A stretch of DNA of 28,756 bases from Balneolaceae bacterium UBA1514 (GTDB lineage Bacteria > Bacteroidota > Rhodothermia > Balneolales > Balneolaceae), in NCBI GenBank assembly GCA_002323515.1, contig DCQQ01000006.1, forward strand, positions 36,307 through 65,062. The letters are read 5' to 3'. A program made the translations under genes and the position numbers. Position 1 is the stretch's first letter. Every line of letters starts with the position of its first letter. Shown here one piece after another: positions 1 to 7,752 of this stretch. Under the pieces are notes generated by a model. The model saw only the letters and a program-made list of their open reading frames with translations. It was not told the DNA's origin and did no database searches.

Positions 1-602
1 CCAAACTTTTTTTTTTCTTTTGGATGCCACCCAATAGCTGTAGGGTAAAAAATTATTTCTGCTCCTTGTAAAGCGGTTAATCTTGCAGCTTCTGGAAACC
101 ACTGGTCCCAACAAATAAGCACTCCTATTCTGCCAAATCGCGTGGGGAAAACCTTGTAACCAAGATCTCCCGGAGTAAAATAAAATTTCTCGTAATAGCC
201 AGGATCATCTGGTATGTGCATTTTTCTGTACATTCCAACCATCTCTCCATCGGCATCGATAACAATCGCAGTATTGTGGTAAAGTCCTTGAGCCCGTTTT
301 TCGAACAGAGAGGCCACTATAACCACCCCTAGTTCTTTTGCTAGTTCAGAAAAGGTTATAGTCGATGTACCAGGTATCGTCTCTGCTAAGCCAAAATGAT
401 CATAATCTTCAGTGAAGCAGAAATATTGTGAGGCAAATAACTCTTGCAGAACCATCACTTGTGCTCCCTGTTCTGCTGCCATTCGAATCTTGGCAACCGC
501 TTTTCCCCGGTTTTCATTTGGATCGGTACCGCAGCTCATTTGGATGAGTGCAAAAGTGGCTTCTCGGATTTGCTCTGAATGGATAGAGGGACTCATAGAC
601 AT
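1..602 (-). CDS. aguB: N-carbamoylputrescine amidase (nitrilase superfamily), 3' end missing
   Basis: This enzyme hydrolyses N-carbamoylputrescine to putrescine, CO2 and ammonia in the agmatine route of polyamine synthesis, in the cytoplasm. The gene starts at an ATG at 602 (a second ATG lies at 596) and stays open to the window edge, giving 200 codons of a usual ~290. The nitrilase triad is visible: Glu54 in LQELFASQYFC, Lys127 in YRKMHIPDDPGYYEKFY, and Cys164 in LICWDQWFPEAAR. The text around Lys127 and Cys164 is characteristic of the AguB branch rather than of general amidases. The start lies 39 bp after the stop of the inositol-monophosphatase gene on the same strand, so the two are probably cotranscribed. 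A homopolymer of ten T (7-16) encodes the Lys-rich stretch at the edge; the frame there still agrees with the family (GWHPKE...FG). The C-terminal third cannot be judged. Confidence 0.9.
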   Translation of the reverse strand, partial: MSMSPSIHSEQIREATFALIQMSCGTDPNENRGKAVAKIRMAAEQGAQVMVLQELFASQYFCFTEDYDHFGLAETIPGTSTITFSELAKELGVVIVASLFEKRAQGLYHNTAIVIDADGEMVGMYRKMHIPDDPGYYEKFYFTPGDLGYKVFPTRFGRIGVLICWDQWFPEAARLTALQGAEIIFYPTAIGWHPKEKKKF

Positions 603-641
603 AGAATTAAACTCTGGATCATAAAAAATTAATCCTATAAT

Positions 642-1466
642 TTATGTAGAACCAAATCCTGGATAAATACCCTGTATGCGTTCGAGTAAATATTTTTTTA
701 TAGGTTTATTCCCTGCAATTATTTGCTTTCCGATAAGCCACTGATCTCCGCCTTCCCAATCGCAAATATATCCCCCAGCTTCTTGAACAATGAACCCACC
801 GGCTGCTACATCCCATGCCTTTAAGCCTTCTTCAAAGAAACCTTCAACCCAACCAGCGGCAACCGCACATAAATCATACGAAGCCGCCCCCGCTCTTCGA
901 ACACCATGAGTTTCTTGAAACAGTACCTTAAGTAAAGTCAAAAATGAATGAACCCGTGAGAATTCCATATAGGGAAAGCCTGTAGCTATGAGAGAGTCTT
1001 CGGGCTGTGTACAAGGACTGACAGAAAGTACAGTGCCATCCAAATAAGCACCTTGCCCTTTTGTAGCATAGAAACATTGTTTATGCGCCAACTCATAGAC
1101 TAACCCAAGCACCAATTCCGTTCGATCCCAAAAGGCGATGGAAACACAATAAGGCGCAAAGCCATGTGAAAAATTGGTCGTGCCATCGATGGGATCTATA
1201 ATCCAAATTCGTTGATCTAACTCCTCAGGCTGGGCATGATTTTCCTCGGCCCAAATCATATCATCCGGAAATAATTCACTCAACCGATTAACTATGAACG
1301 CCTCTGAGGCAAGATCCGCGGAGGTTACTAAGTCATTTTTAGCTTTACGCTCGATTTTGAACTGATTATCGGCTCTGATCTTGTGAATAATTTCATCCAA
1401 TTCGGGTAGTAGTGTTTTAATGGCACTGAGTTCGGTTTCGTAGCTTTTTTCAGTTAAACTTTTCAT
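642..1466 (-). CDS. Inositol monophosphatase family phosphatase
   Basis: This is a Mg2+-dependent, Li+-sensitive type sugar phosphatase of the IMPase/SuhB/CysQ superfamily, 274 aa, a normal length. The metal-binding motifs are present: WAEEN (Glu74/75), DPIDGTTNF (Asp91-Phe99, with the metal ligands Asp91 and Asp94) and WDVAAGG near residue 218. The substrate cannot be read from the sequence: inositol-1-phosphate, fructose-1,6-bisphosphate, histidinol phosphate and 3'-phosphoadenosine phosphate are all hydrolysed by members of this family. It starts at an ATG and is transcribed divergently from rpiB. The partial aguB gene follows 39 bp downstream. I leave the symbol blank because suhB would imply a tested function. 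Confidence 0.9.
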   Translation of the reverse strand: MKSLTEKSYETELSAIKTLLPELDEIIHKIRADNQFKIERKAKNDLVTSADLASEAFIVNRLSELFPDDMIWAEENHAQPEELDQRIWIIDPIDGTTNFSHGFAPYCVSIAFWDRTELVLGLVYELAHKQCFYATKGQGAYLDGTVLSVSPCTQPEDSLIATGFPYMEFSRVHSFLTLLKVLFQETHGVRRAGAASYDLCAVAAGWVEGFFEEGLKAWDVAAGGFIVQEAGGYICDWEGGDQWLIGKQIIAGNKPIKKYLLERIQGIYPGFGST

Positions 1467-1653
1467 CGATATGACTGGTTAAGTGATAGTATTTTAGGCT
1501 ATAGAATGAGTTTAAAGCCTCTTTTCCGCCTCTTTATTGGGGGGCATAAGCTTACAAGCTCCTTCATAATTTAGGGTTTCTTCTTTAAACTAAGCGTTTT
1601 TTTAAAGATATTTAGCGTACTTTTTACTCCTCCCAATAACACTACTTATTTTT
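1467..1653. promoter_or_regulatory. Divergent intergenic region between the IMPase gene and rpiB
   Basis: This 187-bp gap must hold promoters for both directions. On the plus strand TACTTTTT at 1618-1625, 28 bp before the rpiB ATG, differs at one base from the Bacteroidota -7 consensus TAnnTTTG and is the best candidate I can see. On the minus strand no good match was found. A 7-bp direct repeat GCCTCTT occurs twice near 1517-1541 with no assigned role. The promoter call rests mostly on gene orientation. Confidence 0.35.
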
Positions 1654-2106
1654 ATGAAAATCCCCATTGCAAGCGACCATGCAGGATATGCAGCAAAATG
1701 TGTTGTACTGCAAATATTAAAGGCTCTTCGCGTTGATGTAGACGACCTAGGCACTCATAGTGAAGATTCCGTAGATTACCCAGAATACGCCGTTCAAGTA
1801 GCACAAAAAATTGATCAGGGCGATGCTGATTTAGGCATTCTTATTTGTGGCAGTGGTCAAGGAGTCTGCATGACGGCCAATAAGTATAGCGGCGTGAGAG
1901 CCGCATTGGTCCAAGATGCGCATACCGCTGCCCTGACTCGGCAGCACAATAACTCCAACATATTATGTCTGCCAGGGCGAAGTTTAGAAAACGAACCTGA
2001 AATATTAAAAAATATTCTAAAAAGCTGGTTAGAAACACCGTTTGAAGGGGGGCGCCATGAACATCGCGTCCAAAAAATCTCTAGCCTAACCTCATCTTAC
2101 TCATAA
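1654..2106 (+). CDS. rpiB: Ribose-5-phosphate isomerase B
   Basis: RpiB interconverts ribulose-5-phosphate and ribose-5-phosphate in the non-oxidative pentose phosphate pathway. At 150 aa it has the usual RpiB/LacA/LacB length. Visible motifs are IASDHAGY (residues 5-12), GTHSEDSVDYPEYA, and LICGSGQGVCMTANK, with the catalytic base Cys65 in the phosphate-loop region. RQHNNSNILCLPGR carries His98 and Asn99/100, used for ring opening and substrate binding. The ATG is preceded by an AT-rich leader. glyA follows 17 bp after the stop, so rpiB is the probable first gene of an rpiB-glyA-tatC operon. Confidence 0.95.
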   Translation: MKIPIASDHAGYAAKCVVLQILKALRVDVDDLGTHSEDSVDYPEYAVQVAQKIDQGDADLGILICGSGQGVCMTANKYSGVRAALVQDAHTAALTRQHNNSNILCLPGRSLENEPEILKNILKSWLETPFEGGRHEHRVQKISSLTSSYS

Positions 2107-2123
2107 ATTATTAGCTAACATCT

Positions 2124-3407
2124 ATGAATAGTATTCAATCTCAAGACCCCGCTATCTTTGATTTATTGCAAAAAGAAACCACTCGCCAAAATGATAATCT
2201 AGAGCTTATTGCATCTGAAAATATTGCCTCTAAAGCAGTTATGGAGGCAAATGGATGTGTACTAACCAATAAATATGCAGAAGGGTATCCAGGAAAACGA
2301 TACTATGGTGGGTGTGAGTTTGCCGATGTTATCGAAGACTTGGCAAGAGATCGAGCTAAAAAATTATATAGTGCTGACTGGGTGAATATACAACCTCATT
2401 CTGGAGCTTCGGCGAATGCGGCGGTGTACTTAGCGCTTATGAAGCCAGGTGAAACCTTATTGGGTTTTGATTTAGCTCACGGGGGACATTTAACCCATGG
2501 TTCACCAGTAAATTTTTCAGGAATTTATTTTAAACCCGAGTTTTATGGGGTGGATGAACATACTGGACTTTTGAACTATGACAAAATCCGAGACAAAGCA
2601 AAAAAAGTTCAACCTAAGCTCATTTCCATTGGAGCCTCTGCCTACTCTAGAGATTATGATTATGAAACATTCCGTGCAATTGCGGATGAAGTAGGTGCTT
2701 TACTTTGGATGGATATGGCCCACACTGCTGGACTTATTGCGACGGGTAACCTAAACGACCCCCTGCCTCATTCCCATGTAGCTACCACCACCACCCACAA
2801 AACACTGAGGGGACCTCGGGGTGGAATGATCTTAGTGGGTAAAGATGGCCCTAATACTCTAGGCGTCGTTGCAGCCAAATCAGGAAGAACAAAAAATTGG
2901 TCAGAATTATTTGATTCTGCTGTATTCCCAGGTACCCAAGGCGGCCCTCTTATGCATGTGGTTGCGGCTAAAGCCGTCGCCTTTCAAGAAGCACTTAAAC
3001 CCGATTTCAAACAATATCAAACTCAGGTTCAAGCCAATGCTAAAGCGTTAGCAAACCGATTTTTAGAGCTAGGATATACTATTGTAAGTGGCGGAACAGA
3101 CAATCACCTCATATTAATTGATTTACGGAATAAAAATGTAACGGGCAAGGTGGCCGAGGAAGCGCTAGGTTTAGCAGCCATCACTGTGAACAAGAATATG
3201 GTTCCCTTTGATACAGAAAGTCCTTTTGTAACCTCTGGTATACGAATAGGGACCCCCGCAATGACCACCCGAGGATTCAAAGAAAGTGAGTTCATTGAGA
3301 TTGCAAACCTGATCGATCAAGTAATACAATATCCAGAGAGTGAATCGAATCACAAAACGGTGGCTGGTCGGGTTAAAGAGATGTGTGATCAATATCCACT
3401 CTATTAA
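2124..3407 (+). CDS. glyA: Serine hydroxymethyltransferase
   Basis: GlyA is a PLP enzyme that converts serine and tetrahydrofolate to glycine and 5,10-methylene-THF, the main source of one-carbon units. At 427 aa it is full length. The pyridoxal-phosphate lysine is Lys226 in [14 protein letters not shown]. Other signatures are LIASENIAS (Glu32), [16 protein letters not shown], the cofactor-stacking [15 protein letters not shown] segment, and [10 protein letters not shown] with Asp197, which pairs with the PLP ring nitrogen. It starts at an ATG 17 bp after rpiB and is followed by tatC. Its folate chemistry fits the nearby pabC-folC pair, though those are on the other strand. Confidence 0.97.
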   Translation: MNSIQSQDPAIFDLLQKETTRQNDNLELIASENIASKAVMEANGCVLTNKYAEGYPGKRYYGGCEFADVIEDLARDRAKKLYSADWVNIQPHSGASANAAVYLALMKPGETLLGFDLAHGGHLTHGSPVNFSGIYFKPEFYGVDEHTGLLNYDKIRDKAKKVQPKLISIGASAYSRDYDYETFRAIADEVGALLWMDMAHTAGLIATGNLNDPLPHSHVATTTTHKTLRGPRGGMILVGKDGPNTLGVVAAKSGRTKNWSELFDSAVFPGTQGGPLMHVVAAKAVAFQEALKPDFKQYQTQVQANAKALANRFLELGYTIVSGGTDNHLILIDLRNKNVTGKVAEEALGLAAITVNKNMVPFDTESPFVTSGIRIGTPAMTTRGFKESEFIEIANLIDQVIQYPESESNHKTVAGRVKEMCDQYPLY

Positions 3408-3449
3408 TCTTAAATTAAACAGAGGCCCACTTTGAAGGAACGCCAAATC

Positions 3450-4277
3450 ATGGAAGGCACTCTACCGAAGGCTCAACAGCCTAAGGATCGTACGGATCAG
3501 ATGTCTTTTTTAGAGCATTTGGAAGAGCTTCGATGGCGCTTGGTTAAGGGTATAGTCGGAGTTGTAATTGGTGTAATCGGAGCTTTTATTTTTTCTGATT
3601 TCATCATAGATACCCTGCTTCTTGGTCCTACTAGAGCGTCATTTTTCATGTATGATATCATTCGTGTAGATGCTATTGATCTCACCCTACAATCCAGGAA
3701 ATTACCCGGACAGTTCTTCACCTATTGGGGTATGTTATTTATTTCTGGATTCATCATTGGTTCGCCGTTTTTTTTCTATCAAATATGGGCTTTTATTGCG
3801 CCTGCTTTAGAGAAACAAGAACGTTGGAAAACTATTTTAACGGCTTTTTTCATCACTTTCTTTTTCGGCGTTGGAATCGCATTTGGCTATCTCATCCTGG
3901 TCCCCTTTGCCTTACAATTTTTTGCCAATTTCAACATCTCAGATAGTGGACTGGTTCGAAACGACTTTGACATAAACGCATACTTCAGTTCATTGGCTAT
4001 GTGGGTCGTAAGCTGTGGGATTATTTTCCAAGTACCTGTTCTTAGTTATGGTTTATCTAAAGCAGGTTTTTTAACCCCCTTATTTCTTCGAACCTACAGA
4101 AAACATGCAATCATTTTATGCTTAGTTTTGGCAGCATTTTTAACTCCTCCAGATCCAATTTCACAAATCTTAATTGCTATCCCGTTGGTTATTTTATATG
4201 AAATCGCAATCGGAGTTTCTGCAATAGCAGTCCGTCAACGTACTAAAGAATTGCGTAAAGCGTTTGGTGAGGAATAA
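3450..4277 (+). CDS. tatC: Sec-independent (twin-arginine) protein translocase subunit TatC
   Basis: TatC is the polytopic inner-membrane receptor that recognises twin-arginine signal peptides. It is 275 aa from the ATG at 3450. A TTG 18 bp upstream (3432) is an alternative giving 281 aa. I prefer the ATG because GAAGGA at 3434-3439 lies 10 bp before it, although an AGAGG at 3421-3425 would suit the TTG. The hallmark N-terminal motif FLEHLEELRWRL is present, followed by about six hydrophobic segments, and the conserved PPDP stretch (LTPPDPISQ) occurs late in the protein. No tatA or tatB is in the window. It sits 42 bp after glyA on the same strand. Confidence 0.94.
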   Translation: MEGTLPKAQQPKDRTDQMSFLEHLEELRWRLVKGIVGVVIGVIGAFIFSDFIIDTLLLGPTRASFFMYDIIRVDAIDLTLQSRKLPGQFFTYWGMLFISGFIIGSPFFFYQIWAFIAPALEKQERWKTILTAFFITFFFGVGIAFGYLILVPFALQFFANFNISDSGLVRNDFDINAYFSSLAMWVVSCGIIFQVPVLSYGLSKAGFLTPLFLRTYRKHAIILCLVLAAFLTPPDPISQILIAIPLVILYEIAIGVSAIAVRQRTKELRKAFGEE

Positions 4278-4312
4278 CTCTTACGCACATGGGGGAAAAT
4301 GTCGTAAAAGAG
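4278..4312 (+). other. Imperfect inverted repeat just after tatC
   Basis: Starting at the first base after the tatC stop, the arms CTCTT-ACG-ACAT and ATGT-CGT-AAGAG can pair, with small bulges, around a G5A4-rich loop (4291-4299). No clear T-run follows, so it is not a standard intrinsic terminator. It lies 35 bp before the start of the downstream lipoprotein gene. It could protect the tatC transcript end or influence read-through. Folding is judged by eye. Confidence 0.4.
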
Positions 4313-4347
4313 CCTTATATTTCAACATCCTAACATCTAAGAGTTTT

Positions 4348-4851
4348 ATGCAAAACAACACCTTTTTTTCTTCTATTTCTAGAACATCCTTCGGTTTTTT
4401 CGTGCTAGTGCTAATCGTATCAATGGCCACAGGATGTGACGAAGATCCCTTTTACTTCACCTACGATTATTCTGATGCCCCTAGTTTACCCGACGTCTCT
4501 GAAGCCATAGAAACCATAAACTATGATGATGGATTGGTAGTATACATCATGGAGCGTGGAACGGGTACCCAAAAAGTAACAATCCGAGATAATATCTTTT
4601 TATTTTACACGACTTTTAGAGGGGGGACTTCTCGAGATAATATCGTTGACAGCTCCTACCTAAATGGTTCACAAGCTTCTACTCAATTTGCTGGAATTGG
4701 CACTTATCAAAGCTCTCGAGGTGTCGGATTTGTTCGAGGAGTTTTGGGAATGACCGAAGGAGAACATCGAGTGATTCAGGTTCCTGATTCACTGAACGCT
4801 TATGGAGATTTGGTATACTGGAATCTAACACTAGATTATATCGCCTATTAG
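4348..4851 (+). CDS. FKBP-type peptidyl-prolyl isomerase-like lipoprotein
   Basis: This is a small exported lipoprotein of 167 aa. A hydrophobic signal sequence ends in the lipobox SMATGC, making Cys30 the lipidated residue, so membrane anchoring is expected. The remaining part resembles the FKBP fold: a VDSS element corresponding to FDSS, then FVRGVLGMTEGEHRVIQVP, then AYGD and a final Leu-rich strand LTLDYI. The catalytic pocket is degenerate: the usual Trp after V/I-P-G is not present and several aromatic positions are changed, so isomerase activity is doubtful. I chose the ATG at 4348 because it directly precedes the signal peptide; a TTG at 4264 inside tatC would add 28 residues unlike any signal sequence. 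The stop overlaps the end of the convergent alr gene by 4 bp. Confidence 0.72.
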   Translation: MQNNTFFSSISRTSFGFFVLVLIVSMATGCDEDPFYFTYDYSDAPSLPDVSEAIETINYDDGLVVYIMERGTGTQKVTIRDNIFLFYTTFRGGTSRDNIVDSSYLNGSQASTQFAGIGTYQSSRGVGFVRGVLGMTEGEHRVIQVPDSLNAYGDLVYWNLTLDYIAY

Positions 4852-6002
4852 CCTACATATACCCTAGGTACCTTGGGGGATATTCTTGTCATAATCTCAT
4901 AAGCAATGGTTTTGGTTTTCTCCGCCCATACACTGGCCCGAAGCTGATCAGCATCAAGTAAAAAAACAGGTGAACCTAGTGAAATTTTATTCTTGCCAAG
5001 CCAAATAAGGGTGAAATCCATCGTAATTGAGCCTACCTGTTCGTATAGTGTGCCTTCGATACTTAGTTGCATTTGATTGCTTAACATGCGAGGCAAACCA
5101 TGAGCGTAGCCTACAGGAATGACCCCTACCCAACCGTCGCGTGGCGCTCTCCATCGTGCTCCATAACTCACCGATTCCCCTTTCTTCACGGGTTGATGAT
5201 GCACCAGCCGGCTCTGCCATGAAAGTAACGGACTCAGTGAGTCAATGGCTTGATTACCCGCACTGTACCCATATATACATACACCAGGTCGTACTGCATC
5301 AAATGATAAGGGTAGTTGCTTTGCATAATGAAAAATAGCCCCACTATTAGCTGTATGCCGAAGCCACTCTATTGGAAACTGAGATTGAAGCCTTTGAAAT
5401 AAATCTAGCTGTTCGGCTACTGTTGATATACCAGGATCATCGGCCTTATAAAAATGGGTATAAACCCCTTTGCCATAAATATCCTTTCGCTTTTGAATAG
5501 CCTGCGTAAGCACCGGTAGCTCTTCGATCGGAGCACCTAAACGCTTCATCCCGGTATCTATATTAACATGATACGAGCAGCCAGACTCTAACAGGTCTAA
5601 ATGCCTGATATGACTCACAGAAGCGATTAAATTATGAGATTTATATACAGCTATGTTATGCTCATTTGGAGGCTCAAACACCAATATTGGCTGCCTAATA
5701 CCAGCCTCTCGAAGAATGACCCCCTCCAACGGACAAACTACGCAAAATCCATGAACTTGAGGAGCTAATCGTTTAGCAATAGGAATAGCTCCATGTCCGT
5801 ATGCATCATCTTTAATCACAGGCCAAAGTTGGGTATTAGGAGCCACATTGTTCTTAATGGCTTCAATATTTTGATCCAAATTTAAAAAGTCTATTGTCAT
5901 ATGTTGATTTATACTAGCTTGATCAACAACTAGACTAGTTTGGTCGTTTGAATTCACCTTGGAAGAATCATACGGTGGTAATTCTATGTACTCTGAAGCC
6001 AT
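4848..6002 (-). CDS. alr: Alanine racemase
   Basis: Alr is the PLP-dependent racemase that supplies D-alanine for peptidoglycan. It is 384 aa. The PLP-binding lysine is Lys64 in PVIKDDAYGHG, and the opposing catalytic tyrosine is Tyr280 in VSYGARW. Further family motifs are RPGVCIYGYS, GSITMDFTLIWLG and the C-terminal ISPKVPRVY. The first 34 residues are an extension without obvious homology; the family core begins near Met35 (alternative ATG at 5900). The longer start at 6002 overlaps the end of the upstream oxidoreductase gene by 19 bp, which would allow translational coupling. No Shine-Dalgarno sequence separates the two options. The 3' end overlaps the convergent lipoprotein gene by 4 bp. 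Confidence 0.93.
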   Translation of the reverse strand: MASEYIELPPYDSSKVNSNDQTSLVVDQASINQHMTIDFLNLDQNIEAIKNNVAPNTQLWPVIKDDAYGHGAIPIAKRLAPQVHGFCVVCPLEGVILREAGIRQPILVFEPPNEHNIAVYKSHNLIASVSHIRHLDLLESGCSYHVNIDTGMKRLGAPIEELPVLTQAIQKRKDIYGKGVYTHFYKADDPGISTVAEQLDLFQRLQSQFPIEWLRHTANSGAIFHYAKQLPLSFDAVRPGVCIYGYSAGNQAIDSLSPLLSWQSRLVHHQPVKKGESVSYGARWRAPRDGWVGVIPVGYAHGLPRMLSNQMQLSIEGTLYEQVGSITMDFTLIWLGKNKISLGSPVFLLDADQLRASVWAEKTKTIAYEIMTRISPKVPRVYVG

Positions 6003-7603
6003 GAGCGTTTTTTATACTTTTTCAATATAACCTGAGCGGCATTGTAACCCGCTGCACCAAATACCCCACCACCAGGGTGGCAGGAAGCACTGGATAAGTA
6101 AAGGTGCTCAATAGGTGTTTCATATGCACTCATTTCAGGGATAGGTCGAAACATAAACATTTGATCAAAACTCATTTCGACATGCATTACATTACCCTTG
6201 AGTAGCCCATGCTTTCGCTCAATATCCAGGGGACTTTGGATGTACCAATCGATGAGTTTATCTTTCATATTTGGGGCGTAATCAACCACTACATCGTAGA
6301 TTTTTTGAGCTTCCCGCTCACGGATATCGTCCCACTTTTCGCCATTTACTAGGTTGTAAGGATGCCATTGAGCCCAAACGAACATAGTATGTTTCCCATC
6401 CTTAGCCACTTCTGGATCAATTTTAGAAAAGGTCATCGCAAGTGCTGCTGGTTTACGTGGCGGTTTGGATTGGATGTAGTCTCCAATAGCTTCGTTCATG
6501 TACTGCACAGATGGAGCCAGCAACTGAATACCATTATGAATAAAGGGATCTTCTGGAGCTGCTTTGTAAACAGGTAACTCCTCTACCGCACATCGAATAA
6601 CCATACCAAATCCGTTCCCTACGTTAATATTTTCGACTTTTTTCACCATAGAACTAGCCAAATGATCCGGGCCCACCATTTTTAGCATGGTTGTTTGAAC
6701 ATGAGCGTTAGAAACGACAATGGGCGCAAGGAATTCTTGGCCTTCTTCGGTTTGAACGCCGATTGCACGACCGGAACGAACCAAAATTTTTTCTACAGGG
6801 GTATCCGTTAAAATAGTTCCTCCATGAGCCTGTATAAGGTTCTTCATGGCTTGGGTAAGCATCCCGCTACCTCCTTTAGGATGCTTTGCGCCCGATTCAT
6901 GCAACATAGATTGCCATCCCACAAAATCACCAGTGGCGCTCTGATCAGGTAAAGGTCCAGATTGGGCAGCAAACCAAACTAAGGCCGCTTTCAAGTAAGG
7001 ACTTTCAAAGGCATCATCAACTACTTTTCCGTAGCTAGATAAAATACGTTGCAAGCCACTCATGTGTTCCCCTTTATTGAACATAGATCCATCTCGGATC
7101 TGAGCTTTCACTATTTCATTGACAATTTTACCTCCCTTAGGGGGAGTCATGAATGAAGCAAGAACTCCTTTGTTAATCTTTGCCCAGAATTCAATAAAAT
7201 CCTTATAGTTTTTAACATCTTTGGGAGCCACACTAGCGATGGATTCGAGGGTTCTTTCCAGATCCTTCCAGAAATGTATGACTCCTTTTGCCGTTGGAAC
7301 TGGGTAAGACATAATTGGGTCCATATCTATATATTCCAATCCGTAATTCTCCAATTCTAACTCTTCGATGATTCCTGTTTGGTGAATCATAATATGAACC
7401 GATGAACCCACATCCATGCGAAACCCATGAGGATTTTCAGTAGATTCAAACATGGTCTCGGTACGTACTGCCCCACCGATGGTATCATTTTTTTCGGTAA
7501 CTAAAACTTTATAACCGGCTTTAACAAGATAACAAGCCGTGACTAATCCATTGTGCCCCGAACCCACTACTATGGTATCAAAAGATGGAGATGAAAGGTT
7601 CAT
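5984..7603 (-). CDS. FAD-dependent oxidoreductase of the phytoene desaturase (CrtI/CrtO/PYROXD2-like) family
   Basis: The protein is 539 aa with an N-terminal Rossmann FAD-binding motif (IVVGSGHNGL, residues 11-20) followed by the acidic/ADP-binding strand region VLVTEKND and IGGAVRTE. Near the C-terminus HPGGGVFGAAGYNAA is a second FAD-contact motif typical of this family. The HNG/HPGGGV pattern fits the CrtO beta-carotene ketolase and PYROXD2 branch better than classical CrtI. No other carotenoid gene (crtB, crtY, crtZ) is nearby, so a carotenoid role is not established and no symbol is given. The start is an ATG. It overlaps alr by 19 bp, and rho lies 149 bp upstream on the same strand. 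Confidence 0.82.
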   Translation of the reverse strand: MNLSSPSFDTIVVGSGHNGLVTACYLVKAGYKVLVTEKNDTIGGAVRTETMFESTENPHGFRMDVGSSVHIMIHQTGIIEELELENYGLEYIDMDPIMSYPVPTAKGVIHFWKDLERTLESIASVAPKDVKNYKDFIEFWAKINKGVLASFMTPPKGGKIVNEIVKAQIRDGSMFNKGEHMSGLQRILSSYGKVVDDAFESPYLKAALVWFAAQSGPLPDQSATGDFVGWQSMLHESGAKHPKGGSGMLTQAMKNLIQAHGGTILTDTPVEKILVRSGRAIGVQTEEGQEFLAPIVVSNAHVQTTMLKMVGPDHLASSMVKKVENINVGNGFGMVIRCAVEELPVYKAAPEDPFIHNGIQLLAPSVQYMNEAIGDYIQSKPPRKPAALAMTFSKIDPEVAKDGKHTMFVWAQWHPYNLVNGEKWDDIREREAQKIYDVVVDYAPNMKDKLIDWYIQSPLDIERKHGLLKGNVMHVEMSFDQMFMFRPIPEMSAYETPIEHLYLSSASCHPGGGVFGAAGYNAAQVILKKYKKRSWLQST

Positions 7604-7752
7604 ATATACTATTTAATGGTTTAGTATTCTACCGTTAACCGATTGTGTACCAGGCTTCGGCTTATCAAGCTTCTTCAAGCAATAAATAGGTGCATTACGT
7701 TGCCTTTTCTCCTGCTAGCCCACTTATTTGTGTTCGTAAAGGTGAATCCAAA
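7604..7752. other. Intergenic region between rho and the FAD oxidoreductase gene
   Basis: No gene, tRNA or convincing intrinsic terminator was found. Only a weak GCTT/AAGC hairpin (around 7668-7680) is visible. A promoter for the oxidoreductase-alr pair may lie here, but I cannot point to boxes. Confidence 0.3.

Noticed and set aside
7..16. Ten-base T homopolymer as a frameshift in aguB
   Set aside because: The translation remains in register with the family on both visible sides of the run (GWHPKE and FG), so no frameshift is indicated.
412..624. Short plus-strand frame at the left end
   Set aside because: It lies antisense to the N-terminal part of the aguB gene, whose three catalytic residues and family motifs are clear on the minus strand.
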